Source: CAIWHR01 sp963816925 (GTDB taxonomy: Bacteria > Pseudomonadota > Gammaproteobacteria > Burkholderiales > Casimicrobiaceae). From it: DNA of 64,000 nucleotides. This document shows, one piece after another, positions 40,185 through 49,541 of this stretch (its first letter is position 1; each line of letters opens with the position of its first letter). The notes below the pieces were generated by a model. The model did not search any database. It worked only from the letters and a program-made list of their open reading frames with translations, and was not told the origin of the DNA. The stretch spans positions 130,178-194,177 of the forward strand of contig CAWFMY010000023.1 in assembly GCA_963816925.1 (NCBI GenBank). The letters are read 5' to 3'. Both the position numbers and the translations under genes were made by a program.

Positions 40185-40976
40185 ATGCAAAGCGTCACGT
40201 CGCGCCAGAATCCGCGCCTGCAGGAAGCGGCCCGGCTCATCACGTCGTCGCGCGATCGCCGGAAGACCGGCAAATGCGTGCTCGAAGGCGAGCACATCGT
40301 CGCGGCCTACGTCGAGCGGTACGGCGCGCCCGAAGTGATCGTGGTCACGGACGAGGCGCTCGCGCGTCCCGCCGTGCGCGCGCTGGTCGAGCGCCACCCG
40401 GAACGCGTGCTCGTGGTGACGGCGAAATTGCTGTCCGAACTGGCGGTGCTCCCGGCCGATGTCGGAATGCTCGCCGTCGTCCCTGCGTTACGGCCGGCGC
40501 CGGCGGCAGCAGCGGATTTCTGCCTGCTGCTCGACGACATCCAGGATCCGGGCAATGTGGGCTCGATGCTGCGTTCCGCTGCCGCCGCCGGCGTCGGTCA
40601 GGTCTGGATGTCGAAGCACTGCGCCTTCGCGTGGTCGCCCAAGGTGCTGCGCGCGGGGCAGGGCGCTCATTTCTGCGTCGACATTTACGAGGACGTCGAT
40701 CTCGCGGGCTGGGCGGCCGATTTTCGCGCGCGCAACGGCGAAGTCATTGCGACGGTTGCCGAAGGCGGCGCGAATCTCTATGACGCGCGGCTTTCGGGGC
40801 GGATCGCGATCGTGATCGGCAACGAAGGGGCGGGCATCGACGCCGCGCTGCTCGCGCAGGCGACGCAGCGCGTGACGATCCCGATGCCCGGCGGAATGGA
40901 ATCGCTCAATGCCGCGGCGGCGGCGGCGGTCTGCCTGTTCGAATGCGTGCGGCAGCGCCGGGCGCAGCCTGCCTGA
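40185..40976 (+). CDS. TrmH/SpoU family RNA 2'-O-methyltransferase
   Basis: This 263-residue SPOUT-class enzyme methylates ribose in rRNA or tRNA with S-adenosylmethionine. An N-terminal substrate-binding domain (SVTSRQNPRLQEAARL) precedes the knotted domain with motif 1 LLLDDIQDPGNVGSMLRSA, motif 2 IAIVIGNEGAGI and motif 3 VTIPMPGGMESLNAAAAAAV. Residue target cannot be told from sequence. It ends two bases from the convergent secreted-protein gene. Confidence 0.9.
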   Translation: MQSVTSRQNPRLQEAARLITSSRDRRKTGKCVLEGEHIVAAYVERYGAPEVIVVTDEALARPAVRALVERHPERVLVVTAKLLSELAVLPADVGMLAVVPALRPAPAAAADFCLLLDDIQDPGNVGSMLRSAAAAGVGQVWMSKHCAFAWSPKVLRAGQGAHFCVDIYEDVDLAGWAADFRARNGEVIATVAEGGANLYDARLSGRIAIVIGNEGAGIDAALLAQATQRVTIPMPGGMESLNAAAAAAVCLFECVRQRRAQPA

Positions 40977-40978
40977 CG

Positions 40979-41814
40979 TCAGGGAAATACGGTCGCGAAT
41001 TTGCCGGCTTCGTTGCAGCCGCCGCCGGAATCCTGCACGAACCATTGTCCCTCGAAGCCGATCGACGTGGCCTTCATCTCGTAGAGCGTCGCCGTCGTGT
41101 TGACGGTCGTCGTGCTGCCGGCCTTGCAGACGTACGAAGCGACAGGAACGCGGAACAGCAGGCCCTCCTGGGCATAGGTGCCGGCGAAGGTGCAGTTTTC
41201 GTTGCCCGCGTACAGGAAGTCGATCTGCAGCCCGCCTCCCGTAGATTGGGTGACTGTCGGGTCGAAGTCGGTGAGCACCGTCCCGTTGTCGCCGCTGTTC
41301 TTGCATCCCGAATGCACGACGACTGCCGTCCCGTTGTAGTTGCCGCCGAGCGCGATCGGCGTCAGCGTCTGCCGCACGATCGACTTCGTGACGGTGATGA
41401 CCTGGGTGCCGGTATTGACGGTGTAGACGAGGGTGCCCGACGTCGTGTCCGCGGGCGTGAACGTGGCGGTGCCGACCTGGTTGCGGAATGATCTGCCGGG
41501 TTCCACGGCACGCCGATCCCCGTCCCCGTGGTGAGGGAAAGGCGGCCGGTGAAATTCGTGCCGTCGGCCGAGCGCGACAGGTTGCCGGCGTACCAGATCG
41601 GTGTCTTCGCCGGCGCGGGGCCATAGACGAAGAAGGTGGCGAAGATGAAGTCCTGGCTCTGGATGAAGTTCACGCCCCATCCGTCCTCCTTGGGATTCGA
41701 CCACCAGATGTCGGTGTAGTCGTCGGCGCGCGCCGGCATGGCGCACAACAGCGTGCCGGCGAGCAGAATCGGGAGGAAGTTGCGCAGCGAGGTAGCGAGA
41801 ATTCCGAGTTTCAT
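40979..41814 (-). CDS. Secreted beta-rich protein with WW-NP-x-E-x-GWG motif (one frameshift)
   Basis: This protein of about 278 residues begins with a Sec signal (MKLGILATSLRNFLPILLAGTLLCAMPARA). The mature start DDYTDIWWSNPKEDGWGVNF resembles a recurrent betaproteobacterial exported-protein motif of unknown function. The rest is strand-rich, with Thr/Gly-rich segments (GTLVYTVNTGTQVITVTKSI) and four cysteines in the last half that may form disulfides. The frame changes near 41490 with one base missing (expected WNPADHFRNQVGTA). It is the last gene on the minus strand of the sugar cluster, but has its own possible -10 (TAGAAT), so a link to sugar use is uncertain. Confidence 0.75.
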
Positions 41815-41852
41815 GAGGGTGTCGAGTGAAGGAGAGAGGAGACGAGCGTCGG

Positions 41853-41858
41853 ATTCTA
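41853..41858 (-). promoter_or_regulatory. Possible -10 element for the secreted-protein gene
   Basis: On the minus strand TAGAAT lies 38 bases before the ATG at 41814 and overlaps the probable stop (TAG) of the sugar kinase gene. No clear -35. Confidence 0.4.
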
Positions 41859-42753
41859 CCGTGATTGCAAGCTTGTCGATTGCGTCGGCGGCGGGAAGCG
41901 CGGACTGTGCTCCTACATTCATGCATGCGAGCGATCCCGCGGCAACACCCGCAGCGAGGGCGTGATTCCACGAGGATCCCCTGTCAAGTTCGCCCGCGAG
42001 AACACCCGTAAAGGCATCGCCAGCGCCCGTCGTGTCGACCACCTGTAGGACGGGTGCCGACGCGCGAATCAGCGTTGGGCCGACCACCGCGACCGCGCCT
42101 TGCGCCCCCATCGTGACCACCGTCGCGCAGCCAAAACGCTGGCATGCCGCACCGGCGAAGGCCTCCGGCGGAATCGGCAATCCGCTCGACGCGGCTATCG
42201 CGGCCGCCTCGCTCTCGTTGACGATCAGCACGTCGAGCGCCGACAACAGCGTCGGCGGCAGTTGCCGCCACGGCGCCGCATTGAGGATCACCCGCGCGCC
42301 GCGCGCACGCGCTCGTTTCGCCACCCGCTCGACGACGGGCAGCGGCACCTCGAGCTGCAGGAGCACGGTCGTGCCGGGCGCAAGCAGCGCATCGGGAACG
42401 CTTGCCGGGTCGGCGCGGTCATTCGCGCCCGGAACGACCGTGATGCTGTTCTCGCCCGCGTCATCCACGTGAATCAACGCAACGCCGGTCGGCCCGTCCA
42501 CGCGCACGACATGCTTCAGATCCATGCCGGCTGCGGCGAGGTTGCGCAGGGCCGGCTCGGCAAAGGCATCGCTGCCGACGGCGCCGACGAGGACGACGTC
42601 CGCGCCGGCGCGGCGCGCCGCGAGCGCCTGGTTGGCGCCCTTGCCGCCGGGATGCACGGAAAGATCGCGGCCCGCGAGCGTCTCGCCGGGGCGCGGCAGG
42701 CGCGGCACGCGAGCGACGAGGTCGAGGTTGATCGAGCCGAAGACGACGATCAT
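41856..42753 (-). CDS. rbsK: Ribokinase/PfkB family sugar kinase
   Basis: This protein of about 299 residues has the PfkB signatures: N-terminal GSINLDLVARVPRLPRPGET, the ribose-site block GGKGANQALAARRAGA, the NESEAAAI region and the catalytic-base motif DTTGAGDAFTGVLAGEL. As written the frame runs on into the next gene, but one inserted base near the 3' end would expose the TAG at 41856-41858 and give a span of 3n+1. The symbol reflects the family; in this cluster it may phosphorylate another pentose or deoxy-sugar. It follows fucU by 30 bases on the same strand. Confidence 0.85.
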
Positions 42754-42783
42754 GAGGCAGCCCGTGCGGCGGCGCCGGGGGAA

Positions 42784-43230
42784 TCAGGCCGCGGGCCGAT
42801 ACTCGTTCACGACGCCTTTGACGAGCAGGATGTTGCCGTACGGGCGCAATTCGCCGCTGCGAACGATGACGAACGCCTTGCGCGCGCGGTCGTAGAACGC
42901 GTGCCGCTCGAGATGGCCGATCTCGCAATCCGCGAGTCCGCACGCCGTGAAGACGCCGGCGAACTCGGCGACCGGCGGAGGCACCGCCTCGGGATCGCCG
43001 TGCGCCTTCATCGTGAATACCGCCGGTGTCACGCGGGTATCGATGGGAAAGACCGTGAGAATGGCGCCGAGCAGATCCGACGACGATGCGCCGGGCAGCT
43101 CGAGCGCGGGCGGACCGAGCCCTTCCGCCGGAAAGTTGGCGTCGACGACGGCGATCTCGTCGCCATGGCCCATGGCGCGAAGCGCGCGCAGCAGGTCGGG
43201 GGTCAACAGCGGATGGATGCCTTTGAGCAT
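42784..43230 (-). CDS. fucU: RbsD/FucU family sugar mutarotase
   Basis: This 148-residue protein interconverts sugar anomers in the cytoplasm. The N-terminus MLKGIHPLLTPDLLRALRAMGHGDEIAVVDANFPAE matches FucU-type L-fucose mutarotase closely in spacing, with the conserved His/Asp (MGHGDE) and DANFPA; the C-terminal GNILLVKGVV block is also typical. The FucU side of the family is favoured over RbsD by length and by the neighbours (lactonase, aldo/keto reductase, DapA-like aldolase). It lies between the sugar permease genes and the kinase. Confidence 0.83.
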   Translation of the reverse strand: MLKGIHPLLTPDLLRALRAMGHGDEIAVVDANFPAEGLGPPALELPGASSSDLLGAILTVFPIDTRVTPAVFTMKAHGDPEAVPPPVAEFAGVFTACGLADCEIGHLERHAFYDRARKAFVIVRSGELRPYGNILLVKGVVNEYRPAA

Positions 43231-43265
43231 GGTTCGAGGTCCGTATTCGCGGGGCGCTCCGACGC

Positions 43266-44123
43266 TCAGCCGCCCTTGACGCTCCCCTGGGTCATTCCCG
43301 CCACGATCTCCCTCTGGATGAAGATCGTGAGGAACAGGACCGGCAGCGTCACGATGATCGCCGCCGCGGCGAGCGGCCCCCAGGCGAGCTGCTCGAACGT
43401 CAGCACATTGTAGACGGCCACGGGCAGCGTGCGGGTCTCCCGGTTCGACAGCACCGCGCCGAAGATGAAATTGTTCCACGAGAAGATGAAGGCGAGGATC
43501 GCGCCCACGACGATGCCCGGCCGGGCGAGGGGCAGCGCGATGTAGCGGAATGTCGTCCATACGCTGCCGCCGTCGATCAGCGCGGCCTCCTCGAGCTCCT
43601 TCGGCAGCGTCTCGAAATGCCCGGCCATGATGTAGACGACGATCGGGACGGTGATGACGAGGTGCGTGACCACGAGCGCGGTCAGCGTGTTGTTGAGATG
43701 CAGGAACTGGAACACCGCGTAGAGAGGGATGAGGTACGACAGCGCCGGCGTCATGCGCGCGATCAGGATCAGCACCGTGAGCCGCTTCGCGCCGGTGCGG
43801 GCGATGCCGAAGCCGGCCGGAATGCCCACCAGCAGCGCGATCAGCGTGGCCCCGCCGGACACGACGATGCTGTTCCAGAAATAGCGGCCGATGTTGTTCT
43901 GCTCGAACACCTGGACGAAATTGGCGAGCGTGGGCGGGTCGGGAATGAACACCGGCGGGTAGGCGATGTTGTCGATCTCGTTCTTGAGCGAGAGCGACAG
44001 CATCCAGAGGAACACGAGGATCGCGGGCGACACGATCACGACGACGGACAGCCAGAAGCCCGCGCGCCGCAGCCAGCGCCGCGCCCGCGGGCGGAAGGGA
44101 CGCGCGGTCGCGGTCAGCTCCAT
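43266..44123 (-). CDS. Sugar ABC transporter permease, MalG type
   Basis: This 285-residue CUT1-class inner-membrane permease has six membrane segments and the cytoplasmic EAA loop ELEEAALIDGGSVWTTFRYI that contacts the ATPase. It starts at ATG 44123, overlapping the end of the other permease by 10 bases, so the two are coupled. The C-terminus ends QREIVAGMTQGSVKGG, typical for MalG-type subunits. No ATPase gene for this system is in the cluster. Confidence 0.9.
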   Translation of the reverse strand: MELTATARPFRPRARRWLRRAGFWLSVVVIVSPAILVFLWMLSLSLKNEIDNIAYPPVFIPDPPTLANFVQVFEQNNIGRYFWNSIVVSGGATLIALLVGIPAGFGIARTGAKRLTVLILIARMTPALSYLIPLYAVFQFLHLNNTLTALVVTHLVITVPIVVYIMAGHFETLPKELEEAALIDGGSVWTTFRYIALPLARPGIVVGAILAFIFSWNNFIFGAVLSNRETRTLPVAVYNVLTFEQLAWGPLAAAAIIVTLPVLFLTIFIQREIVAGMTQGSVKGG

Positions 44124-45016
44124 CGCGTCTTTTCGCGCACGTGCAGCAGGACGAGCGCCAGGGCGAGCACGATGACGAAGAACACGACGACCACCGCGGA
44201 TGCATTGCCGATGTTGTAGAACGCGAACGCCTGCAGGTAGAGGTACAGGTTGATCGTTTCCGACGCCGTGCCCGGCCCGCCGCCGGTGATCACGTAGATG
44301 GTGTCGAAGGTCTTCAGCGCGTCGATCGTGCGTATCACGGCCGCGACGACCAAAAACGGCGCCACCAGCGGCAAGGTGATGAAGCGGAAGAGCTGCCATT
44401 CGGAAGCACCATCGATGCGCGCCGACTCGTACGGCTCGACGGGCAGCACGGCGAGCCCGCCCAGCACGATCAGCATCACGAGCGGTGTCCAGTGCCAGAC
44501 CTCGACCAGCACGAGGCTCGGGATCGCGAGCTGCGGCGAATAGACCCACAGCGACGGCGGCAGCCCGACGAGCGACAGCAGGTAGTTGAGCACGCCCTGC
44601 TGGGGGTGGAACATCATCGTCCAGACCAGCGCCACGGCCACCGGCGTCGCCATCATCGGCATCACGAAGACGCCGCGCAGCACGCCGCGGAAGGGGAACT
44701 CCCGGTGGAAGATCAGCGCCGCGATGGTGCCGAGGATCAGCGGCGCGATGACGGCCAGCAGCGTGAAGTAGAACGTGTGGACGACGGATTCGATGAAGCG
44801 CTGGTTGGTGACGAGCTTCGTGTAGTTCTCGAAGCCGACGAAATGCGCGACGGTTCCGATCTTCCAGTCGAACGCGCTCATCCACAGCGTGAACAGCCAC
44901 GGAAACACGATGACCGCGCCGACGACGACGAGCGCCGGAACGATGAACAGCGTGTAGCGGCGACGGCGCCGGACGAGGAATCCGGTGCGGACGCGCGCGA
45001 CGGCCGCGGTGCTCAT
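44114..45016 (-). CDS. Sugar ABC transporter permease, MalF type
   Basis: This 300-residue CUT1-class permease has a short basic N-terminus (VRRRRRYTLF), six membrane segments and the EAA loop YESARIDGASEWQLFRFITL. It forms the heterodimer channel with the MalG-type subunit, whose gene it overlaps. The binding protein gene is 24 bases upstream. Confidence 0.9.
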   Translation of the reverse strand: MSTAAVARVRTGFLVRRRRRYTLFIVPALVVVGAVIVFPWLFTLWMSAFDWKIGTVAHFVGFENYTKLVTNQRFIESVVHTFYFTLLAVIAPLILGTIAALIFHREFPFRGVLRGVFVMPMMATPVAVALVWTMMFHPQQGVLNYLLSLVGLPPSLWVYSPQLAIPSLVLVEVWHWTPLVMLIVLGGLAVLPVEPYESARIDGASEWQLFRFITLPLVAPFLVVAAVIRTIDALKTFDTIYVITGGGPGTASETINLYLYLQAFAFYNIGNASAVVVVFFVIVLALALVLLHVREKTRWS

Positions 45017-45040
45017 CGGCGGGGACGAGCCGGGCGCGCC

Positions 45041-46402
45041 TTACGCCTTTTCGCTCTTGTCCAGCACCGGCTGGAACTCGACCGTCGCCTTCCGAAGCTC
45101 GGTTGCCGGGTCCGCGCCGTTGATCATGTTGGTGAGCGCGATCCCGAACGTGTCGCGAAACTCCGTGACCGGCGAGATGATCGGCAGTCCGGGCTGCGCG
45201 ATGCGCGCGGACGTGAGCATGCACTCGACCCACTCTTTGGGCGACTTGAAGTCGCTCGACTGCTGCGCCGCGGCGTACGCGGACTTGCGCACCGGCGCGC
45301 CCGCGGCCGTCTGCAGCATCCGCGTCTGGTTCGCCTTGTTCGACGCCCATTGCAGGTAGAACCAGGACGGCCCCTTCTTCTTGCTGAAAGGCTGGATGCC
45401 CTGACCATCGCCGAAGAGGGCGGAGACCTGCTTCTTCGGACCCGGCGGCATCACGCCGTAGCCGACCTTGCCGACGACGCGCGACTTGGTCGGATCCTCG
45501 ATCGGCTGCGCGAAGCCGATGCCGTCGAGCCACATCGCGGCCTTGCCCTGCAGGAACAGGCTCTGCGATTCGTTCCAGTTGAATCCGGCCACACCCGGCG
45601 GGCCACTTTTCGCAAGCAGCGTCTGGTACATCTTCGCCGCCTCGATCGCGTCCGCCGTATCGGTCATCAGCTTGCCGTTGGCGTCGACGAATCCGCCGCC
45701 ATTGCCCAGCAGGAAGCTCGTCCACACCGGGACGTTGGCGTTCTTGAGCCCGCGCGCGACGAAGCCGGACACGCCTTTTCCGGGGTCGTTGATCCGTGCC
45801 GCGGCATCGACGATCTCCGCAAAGGACTTCGGATACGCAATGCCCTTCGCGTCGAAGAGTTCCTTGTTCCAGTAGATCACCCACGGGTCGAGGTTCATCG
45901 GCAGGCTGTTGACGCGCCCGTCCGGCTCGATCGCGTAGTTGAGGCCGCCCTGCGCGAAGTCGTCGAAGGCGAGATCGGGGAAGGCCAGCGATTTGTCGGC
46001 GATCATCGGCCGGAGGTCGGTGAGCCAGTTGTTCTTCGCGAATTGCCGCTTCTGCACGTGATAGGACAACTGGATCACGTCGAAGCTGGGATTGCCCGAG
46101 TTGAGCTCGATCACCGCTTTTTGCCGTTGCTGCTGCTCGGGAACCATTTCCGACCCGACGACGATGCCGGTCAGGTCCTCGAATTCCTTGTGATACTTGG
46201 TGAGGAGGTCGCCGCGCGGGCTCTTGACCAGGAACACCTCGATCTTCTCGCCCTTGAATTTCTTCCAGTCGAACGTGCCCTGCGCATTGGCGGCGAGCTG
46301 CCCGACACCAGGCAGGCGCCCAGCGCGGCGGCACCGAGGCCTGCCTGCAACAAGCGGCGACGCGTGCTTTCGGGCCCTTCGGGATCGATCGTGATCAGCC
46401 AT
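45041..46402 (-). CDS. Sugar ABC transporter solute-binding protein
   Basis: This protein of about 453 residues is an extracellular binding protein of family 1. The mature part starts near GTFDWKKFKGEKIEVFLVKSP and has LDPWVIYWNKELFDAKG and GKAAMWLDGIGFA, typical of CUT1 binding proteins. The signal region is written in two frames: reading RRRLLQAGLGAAALGA from the middle frame gives a twin-arginine-like export signal, so two compensating base errors (near 46380 and 46310) are likely. It starts at ATG 46402 and heads the transport genes after the DapA-like gene. Confidence 0.87.
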   Translation of the reverse strand: MADHDRSRRARKHASPLVAGRPRCRRAGRLPGVGQLAANAQGTFDWKKFKGEKIEVFLVKSPRGDLLTKYHKEFEDLTGIVVGSEMVPEQQQRQKAVIELNSGNPSFDVIQLSYHVQKRQFAKNNWLTDLRPMIADKSLAFPDLAFDDFAQGGLNYAIEPDGRVNSLPMNLDPWVIYWNKELFDAKGIAYPKSFAEIVDAAARINDPGKGVSGFVARGLKNANVPVWTSFLLGNGGGFVDANGKLMTDTADAIEAAKMYQTLLAKSGPPGVAGFNWNESQSLFLQGKAAMWLDGIGFAQPIEDPTKSRVVGKVGYGVMPPGPKKQVSALFGDGQGIQPFSKKKGPSWFYLQWASNKANQTRMLQTAAGAPVRKSAYAAAQQSSDFKSPKEWVECMLTSARIAQPGLPIISPVTEFRDTFGIALTNMINGADPATELRKATVEFQPVLDKSEKA

Positions 46403-46529
46403 GATTTCCTCCGTTGCGCGTGTCGCGCTTGTCATTGCGCCCGGACATTGCCGGGACGGTTCGGCCTTGCCGTCATCCGCTGGCGGCCTGCGGCAGATCA
46501 TACTGCACGTTGCGTTGACCGGCGCATGG

Positions 46530-47453
46530 TCACGGCGGGGTCGCCGCCATGTCCGGCGGAAACCCGGCGCGATCGAGTGCCGCGCGCAGCGTGGCACGTT
46601 GCGCGTCGTCGAGCGCGACGAGCGGCGCGCGCACGTGCCGCCATTCCGGATCGCGCCGGCGGTCGGCGACCATCGCCTTGAAGGCCGCGAGGAACGGCTG
46701 CCGGAATGCGATGTCGATGAACTGCACGATGCGCGCCTCGTCGGCGGGCGCGACCGATGGTGCGAGCAGCGCGCGCACCAGCCCGGGGTAGACGTTGGCG
46801 ACGCCGCAGATGGTGCCGGCGCCGCCGGCACGCATGAGCCGGGGCAGGTGCGGTTCGTGGCCGATCACGATGGTGAGTTGCGGAGCGCCGGCCAGCAGTG
46901 CCGACGTGTGCTCCCAGTTGCCCTCGCTGTCCTTGACTCCCGCGACCACGCCCGGGAATGCGGCGGCGAGCCGCGCGACGAGCGCGACCGAAAGCGGCAC
47001 CGCAGAGACCTGCGGCAGGTGATAGAGAAAAAGCTTCAGCCGCGGGTCGGCCACGCGCTCGATCAGGCTCGCGTACCACGCGAACAAGCCGTCGTCGGAC
47101 GCGTCCTTCCAGAAGAACGGCGGCAGCACGAGGCATCCCCTGCAGCCTGCGGCGACGGCATGGCGCGTCAGCGCAATCGTTTCCGGAAGCGCCGCGCAAC
47201 CGGTACCGACGACGATTTTCGCGCCCTGCACGCCGGCCGAGAGGAGGGCGTCGAGACCGGCGCGGCGCTCGTCGGCGGCGAACGACTGGCCCTCCCCGGT
47301 GGTGCCGAAGGGTGCGATTCCATCGACGCCGTCGGCAAACAATGCATGCACGTGCGCGGCGAAACGCGCGTGATCGATGCCGCCGTCGCGCGTGACCGGC
47401 GTCAGGGTCGCGCACCACAAGCCGCGAATGAGAGGGGCGGGGCGGGGCGTCAT
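46530..47453 (-). CDS. DapA-family 2-keto-3-deoxy sugar acid aldolase (probable)
   Basis: This 307-residue Schiff-base aldolase of the DHDPS/NAL family (MTPRPAPLIRGLWCATLTPVTRDG) keeps the full active site: the GTTGEG phosphate-binding loop, a catalytic Tyr in LFLYHLPQ, and the Lys in VVAGVKDSEGNW. This contrasts with the paralogue at 2093, which lacks the tyrosine. In this context (mutarotase, dehydrogenase, lactonase, transporter) it probably cleaves a 2-keto-3-deoxy sugar acid to pyruvate plus an aldehyde. Comparable DapA-like enzymes occur in non-phosphorylating fucose loci. The frame is open further upstream, but homology starts at ATG 47453. Confidence 0.83.
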   Translation of the reverse strand: MTPRPAPLIRGLWCATLTPVTRDGGIDHARFAAHVHALFADGVDGIAPFGTTGEGQSFAADERRAGLDALLSAGVQGAKIVVGTGCAALPETIALTRHAVAAGCRGCLVLPPFFWKDASDDGLFAWYASLIERVADPRLKLFLYHLPQVSAVPLSVALVARLAAAFPGVVAGVKDSEGNWEHTSALLAGAPQLTIVIGHEPHLPRLMRAGGAGTICGVANVYPGLVRALLAPSVAPADEARIVQFIDIAFRQPFLAAFKAMVADRRRDPEWRHVRAPLVALDDAQRATLRAALDRAGFPPDMAATPP

Positions 47454-47639
47454 GCGGTCGAGCTCCGGGTGGGCGATGGCGCCGGAAAATCCGGCGGGGG
47501 TCATGGTCGGCGAGGATGTACCAGGGATTGTAGCAGCGGCGGCGATGCCATGCGGCGATACGCAAGTGTGCATGAAATAATCGGGCAGGTGAAACCGATC
47601 CGTGCGACTTTGGGTAGTGGCCGTGCGTGCGGGGCCTGG
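47454..47639. promoter_or_regulatory. Divergent promoter region of the sugar cluster
   Basis: This 186-base gap separates the minus transport/aldolase operon from the plus dehydrogenase/lactonase operon. Candidate -10 hexamers are TACAAT on the minus strand (47527-47532) and AATAAT on the plus strand (47576-47581); neither has a good -35, suggesting activator dependence. No regulator gene adjoins it. Confidence 0.4.
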
Positions 47640-48667
47640 ATGGCGCTGACGGCGGAACTGTGCGGCGCTCTACGCCGCGGACCGCTCGCGCTCGGCGGCG
47701 CGCCGCTCGGCAACCTGTTCGCGCCGCTTGCCGACGCGGACGCCATCGAGCTCGTGCGGCACGCATGGCGCCGCGGAGTCCGCTATTTCGACACGGCGCC
47801 CCACTACGGTAATGGACTGTCCGAGCAGCGGATCGGCGCGGCGCTGCACGACGTTCCGCGCGATTCGTTCCTGCTCTCGACAAAGGTCGGCCGGATCCTC
47901 GTGCCCGACCCGTCGGCGTCCCGGAATCAGCACGGGTACGTCGATGGGTTGCCGTTCGCGCAGGCGTACGACTACTCGCGCGACGGCGTCCTCCGTTCGC
48001 TCGCCGACAGCCGGCGGCGTCTGCGCCAGGATCGCATCGACCTCGTCTACGTGCACGATCTCGACCGCGCGACCCACGGCGCCGACTTCGAACGCCACTT
48101 TCGCGCCTTCCTCGACAGCGGCCTGCCGGCGCTCGCGGATTTGAAGGGCGCCGGCGTCATCGGCGCGTACGGCATTGGCGTCAACGGTGTTGCGATCTGC
48201 CTCGACACGCTGCGTCATGCGGATCTCGACGTGATCCTGCTCGCCGGACGCTACACGCTGCTCGATCAGAGTGCGCTGCCGGAACTGCTTCCGCTGTGCG
48301 TAAAGCGCGGGACGCGCATCGTGGCCGGCGGCCCGTTCAACTCGGGCATCCTCGCCACTGGCGCACACCCCGCGATCGGACAGGTCGGATACTTCGACTA
48401 CGCGCCGGCGCCGCCGGACGTCGTCGCTCGCGTAGCGGCGCTCGAAGATTTCTCCGCGGCGCGCGGCGTTCCGCTCACGGCCGCGGCGCTGCAGTTTCCG
48501 CTCGCGCACCCGGCTGTCGTGTGCGTGCTTGCCGGCGCGACGTTCGATGGCGGAGCTGGACGAGAATCTGGCGCAGGCGATGTTCGCAATCCCGAGGGCA
48601 TTCTGGTCGCGAACTTCGCGCCGAAGGACTCGTCGTGCCGGATGCGCCGCTCCCGGTGGCGGAATGA
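47640..48667 (+). CDS. Aldo/keto reductase, L-fucose/D-threo-aldose dehydrogenase type (two frameshifts)
   Basis: This NAD(P)-dependent sugar oxidoreductase of about 342 residues has the AKR catalytic tetrad in order: Asp and Tyr in YFDTAPHYGNGLSEQ, Lys in LLSTKVGRIL, His in DLVYVHDLD. The VPDPSASRNQHGYVDGLPF insertion is typical of D-threo-aldose 1-dehydrogenases, which oxidise L-fucose and related sugars to lactones. Two extra bases near 48544 (expected GATSMAELDEN) and 48608 (expected FWSELRAEGL) split the C-terminus. The stop overlaps the next gene by ATGA. Confidence 0.85.
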
Positions 48668-49516
48668 CGATCGCCGTTCCGCGCGTCGACGCCCATCATC
48701 ACGTGTGGCGGCTCGATCGCGGCGACTACGGCTGGCTCACGCCGAGTCTCGCGGCGATCTACCGCGATTTCACGCTCGACGACCTCGCGCCGCTGCAGGA
48801 CGACGCGGGGATCTCGGCCACGGTGCTCGTGCAGGCCGCGCCGACCGTCGCGGAGACCGAATTCCTGCTTGCGACCGCGGCGAACAGCGGTGGACGTGTC
48901 CGCGGTGTGGTCGGGTGGGTGGATCTCGCCGTCGCCGGATGCCGTCGCGACGCTCACGCGCCTCGCGCGGAATCCGCTGCTGAAGGCGATCCGGCCGATG
49001 CTGCAGGACCTGCCGGATCCCGCATGGATCCTCCACGCCGACGTCGAGCGCACGCTGTCCGAATTGCCGCGCCTCGGTCTGCGCTTCGATGCGCTCGTCA
49101 CCCCGGCGCAACTGCCGGCGCTGCTGCGGATGCTCGAGCGCCATCCCGACCTCGCGGTGGTGATCGACCACGGCGCCAAGCCCCCGATCGCAACGGGGAA
49201 CTGGCTGCCGTGGGCGGACCGGATCGCCGCGATCGCCCGCCATCCGCACGTGCATTGCAAGCTTTCGGGTCTCGCGACCGAGGCGGCGGCGGATTGGACC
49301 GTGGAGGGATTGCGTCCCTGGGTCGATCACCTGCTCGCGTGCTTCGGACCGGCGCGGCTGCTGTGGGGCAGCGATTGGCCGGTCGTCAATCTTGCCGGCG
49401 GCTACGCACGATGGCGCGCGGCGACCGACCGGCTGCTCGAAACGCTCGCCGGCGACGATCGCGCGGCGATCCTCGGCGGGAACGCCGCGCGGTTTTACGG
49501 ATTGGCAGCGATGTGA
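48664..49516 (+). CDS. Amidohydrolase-2 family sugar lactonase (L-fuconolactonase-like, one frameshift)
   Basis: This TIM-barrel metal hydrolase of about 284 residues begins with the metal motif VDAHHHVWRL, followed by DYGWLTPSL, and later has VVIDHGAKPP, VHCKLSGL and the terminal LLWGSDWPVVN metal Asp. These are the standard blocks of the L-fuconolactonase/4-sulfomuconolactonase group. An inserted base near 48920 splits it. Coupled by ATGA to the aldo/keto reductase, it would open the lactone the reductase produces. Confidence 0.85.
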
Positions 49517-49541
49517 ACATCGGGCGGGGAGCCCGCGCCGG

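Noticed and set aside
38543..40783. Enolase-FtsB fusion frame
   Set aside because: Enolase continues normally in another frame after one extra G near 39258, and FtsB has its own GTG start; the long frame is an artefact.
41362..42753. Ribokinase fused in frame to the secreted protein
   Set aside because: The junction contains a TAG in the next frame at the expected kinase length and a normal signal-peptide start for the second protein; a kinase with an internal export signal makes no sense.
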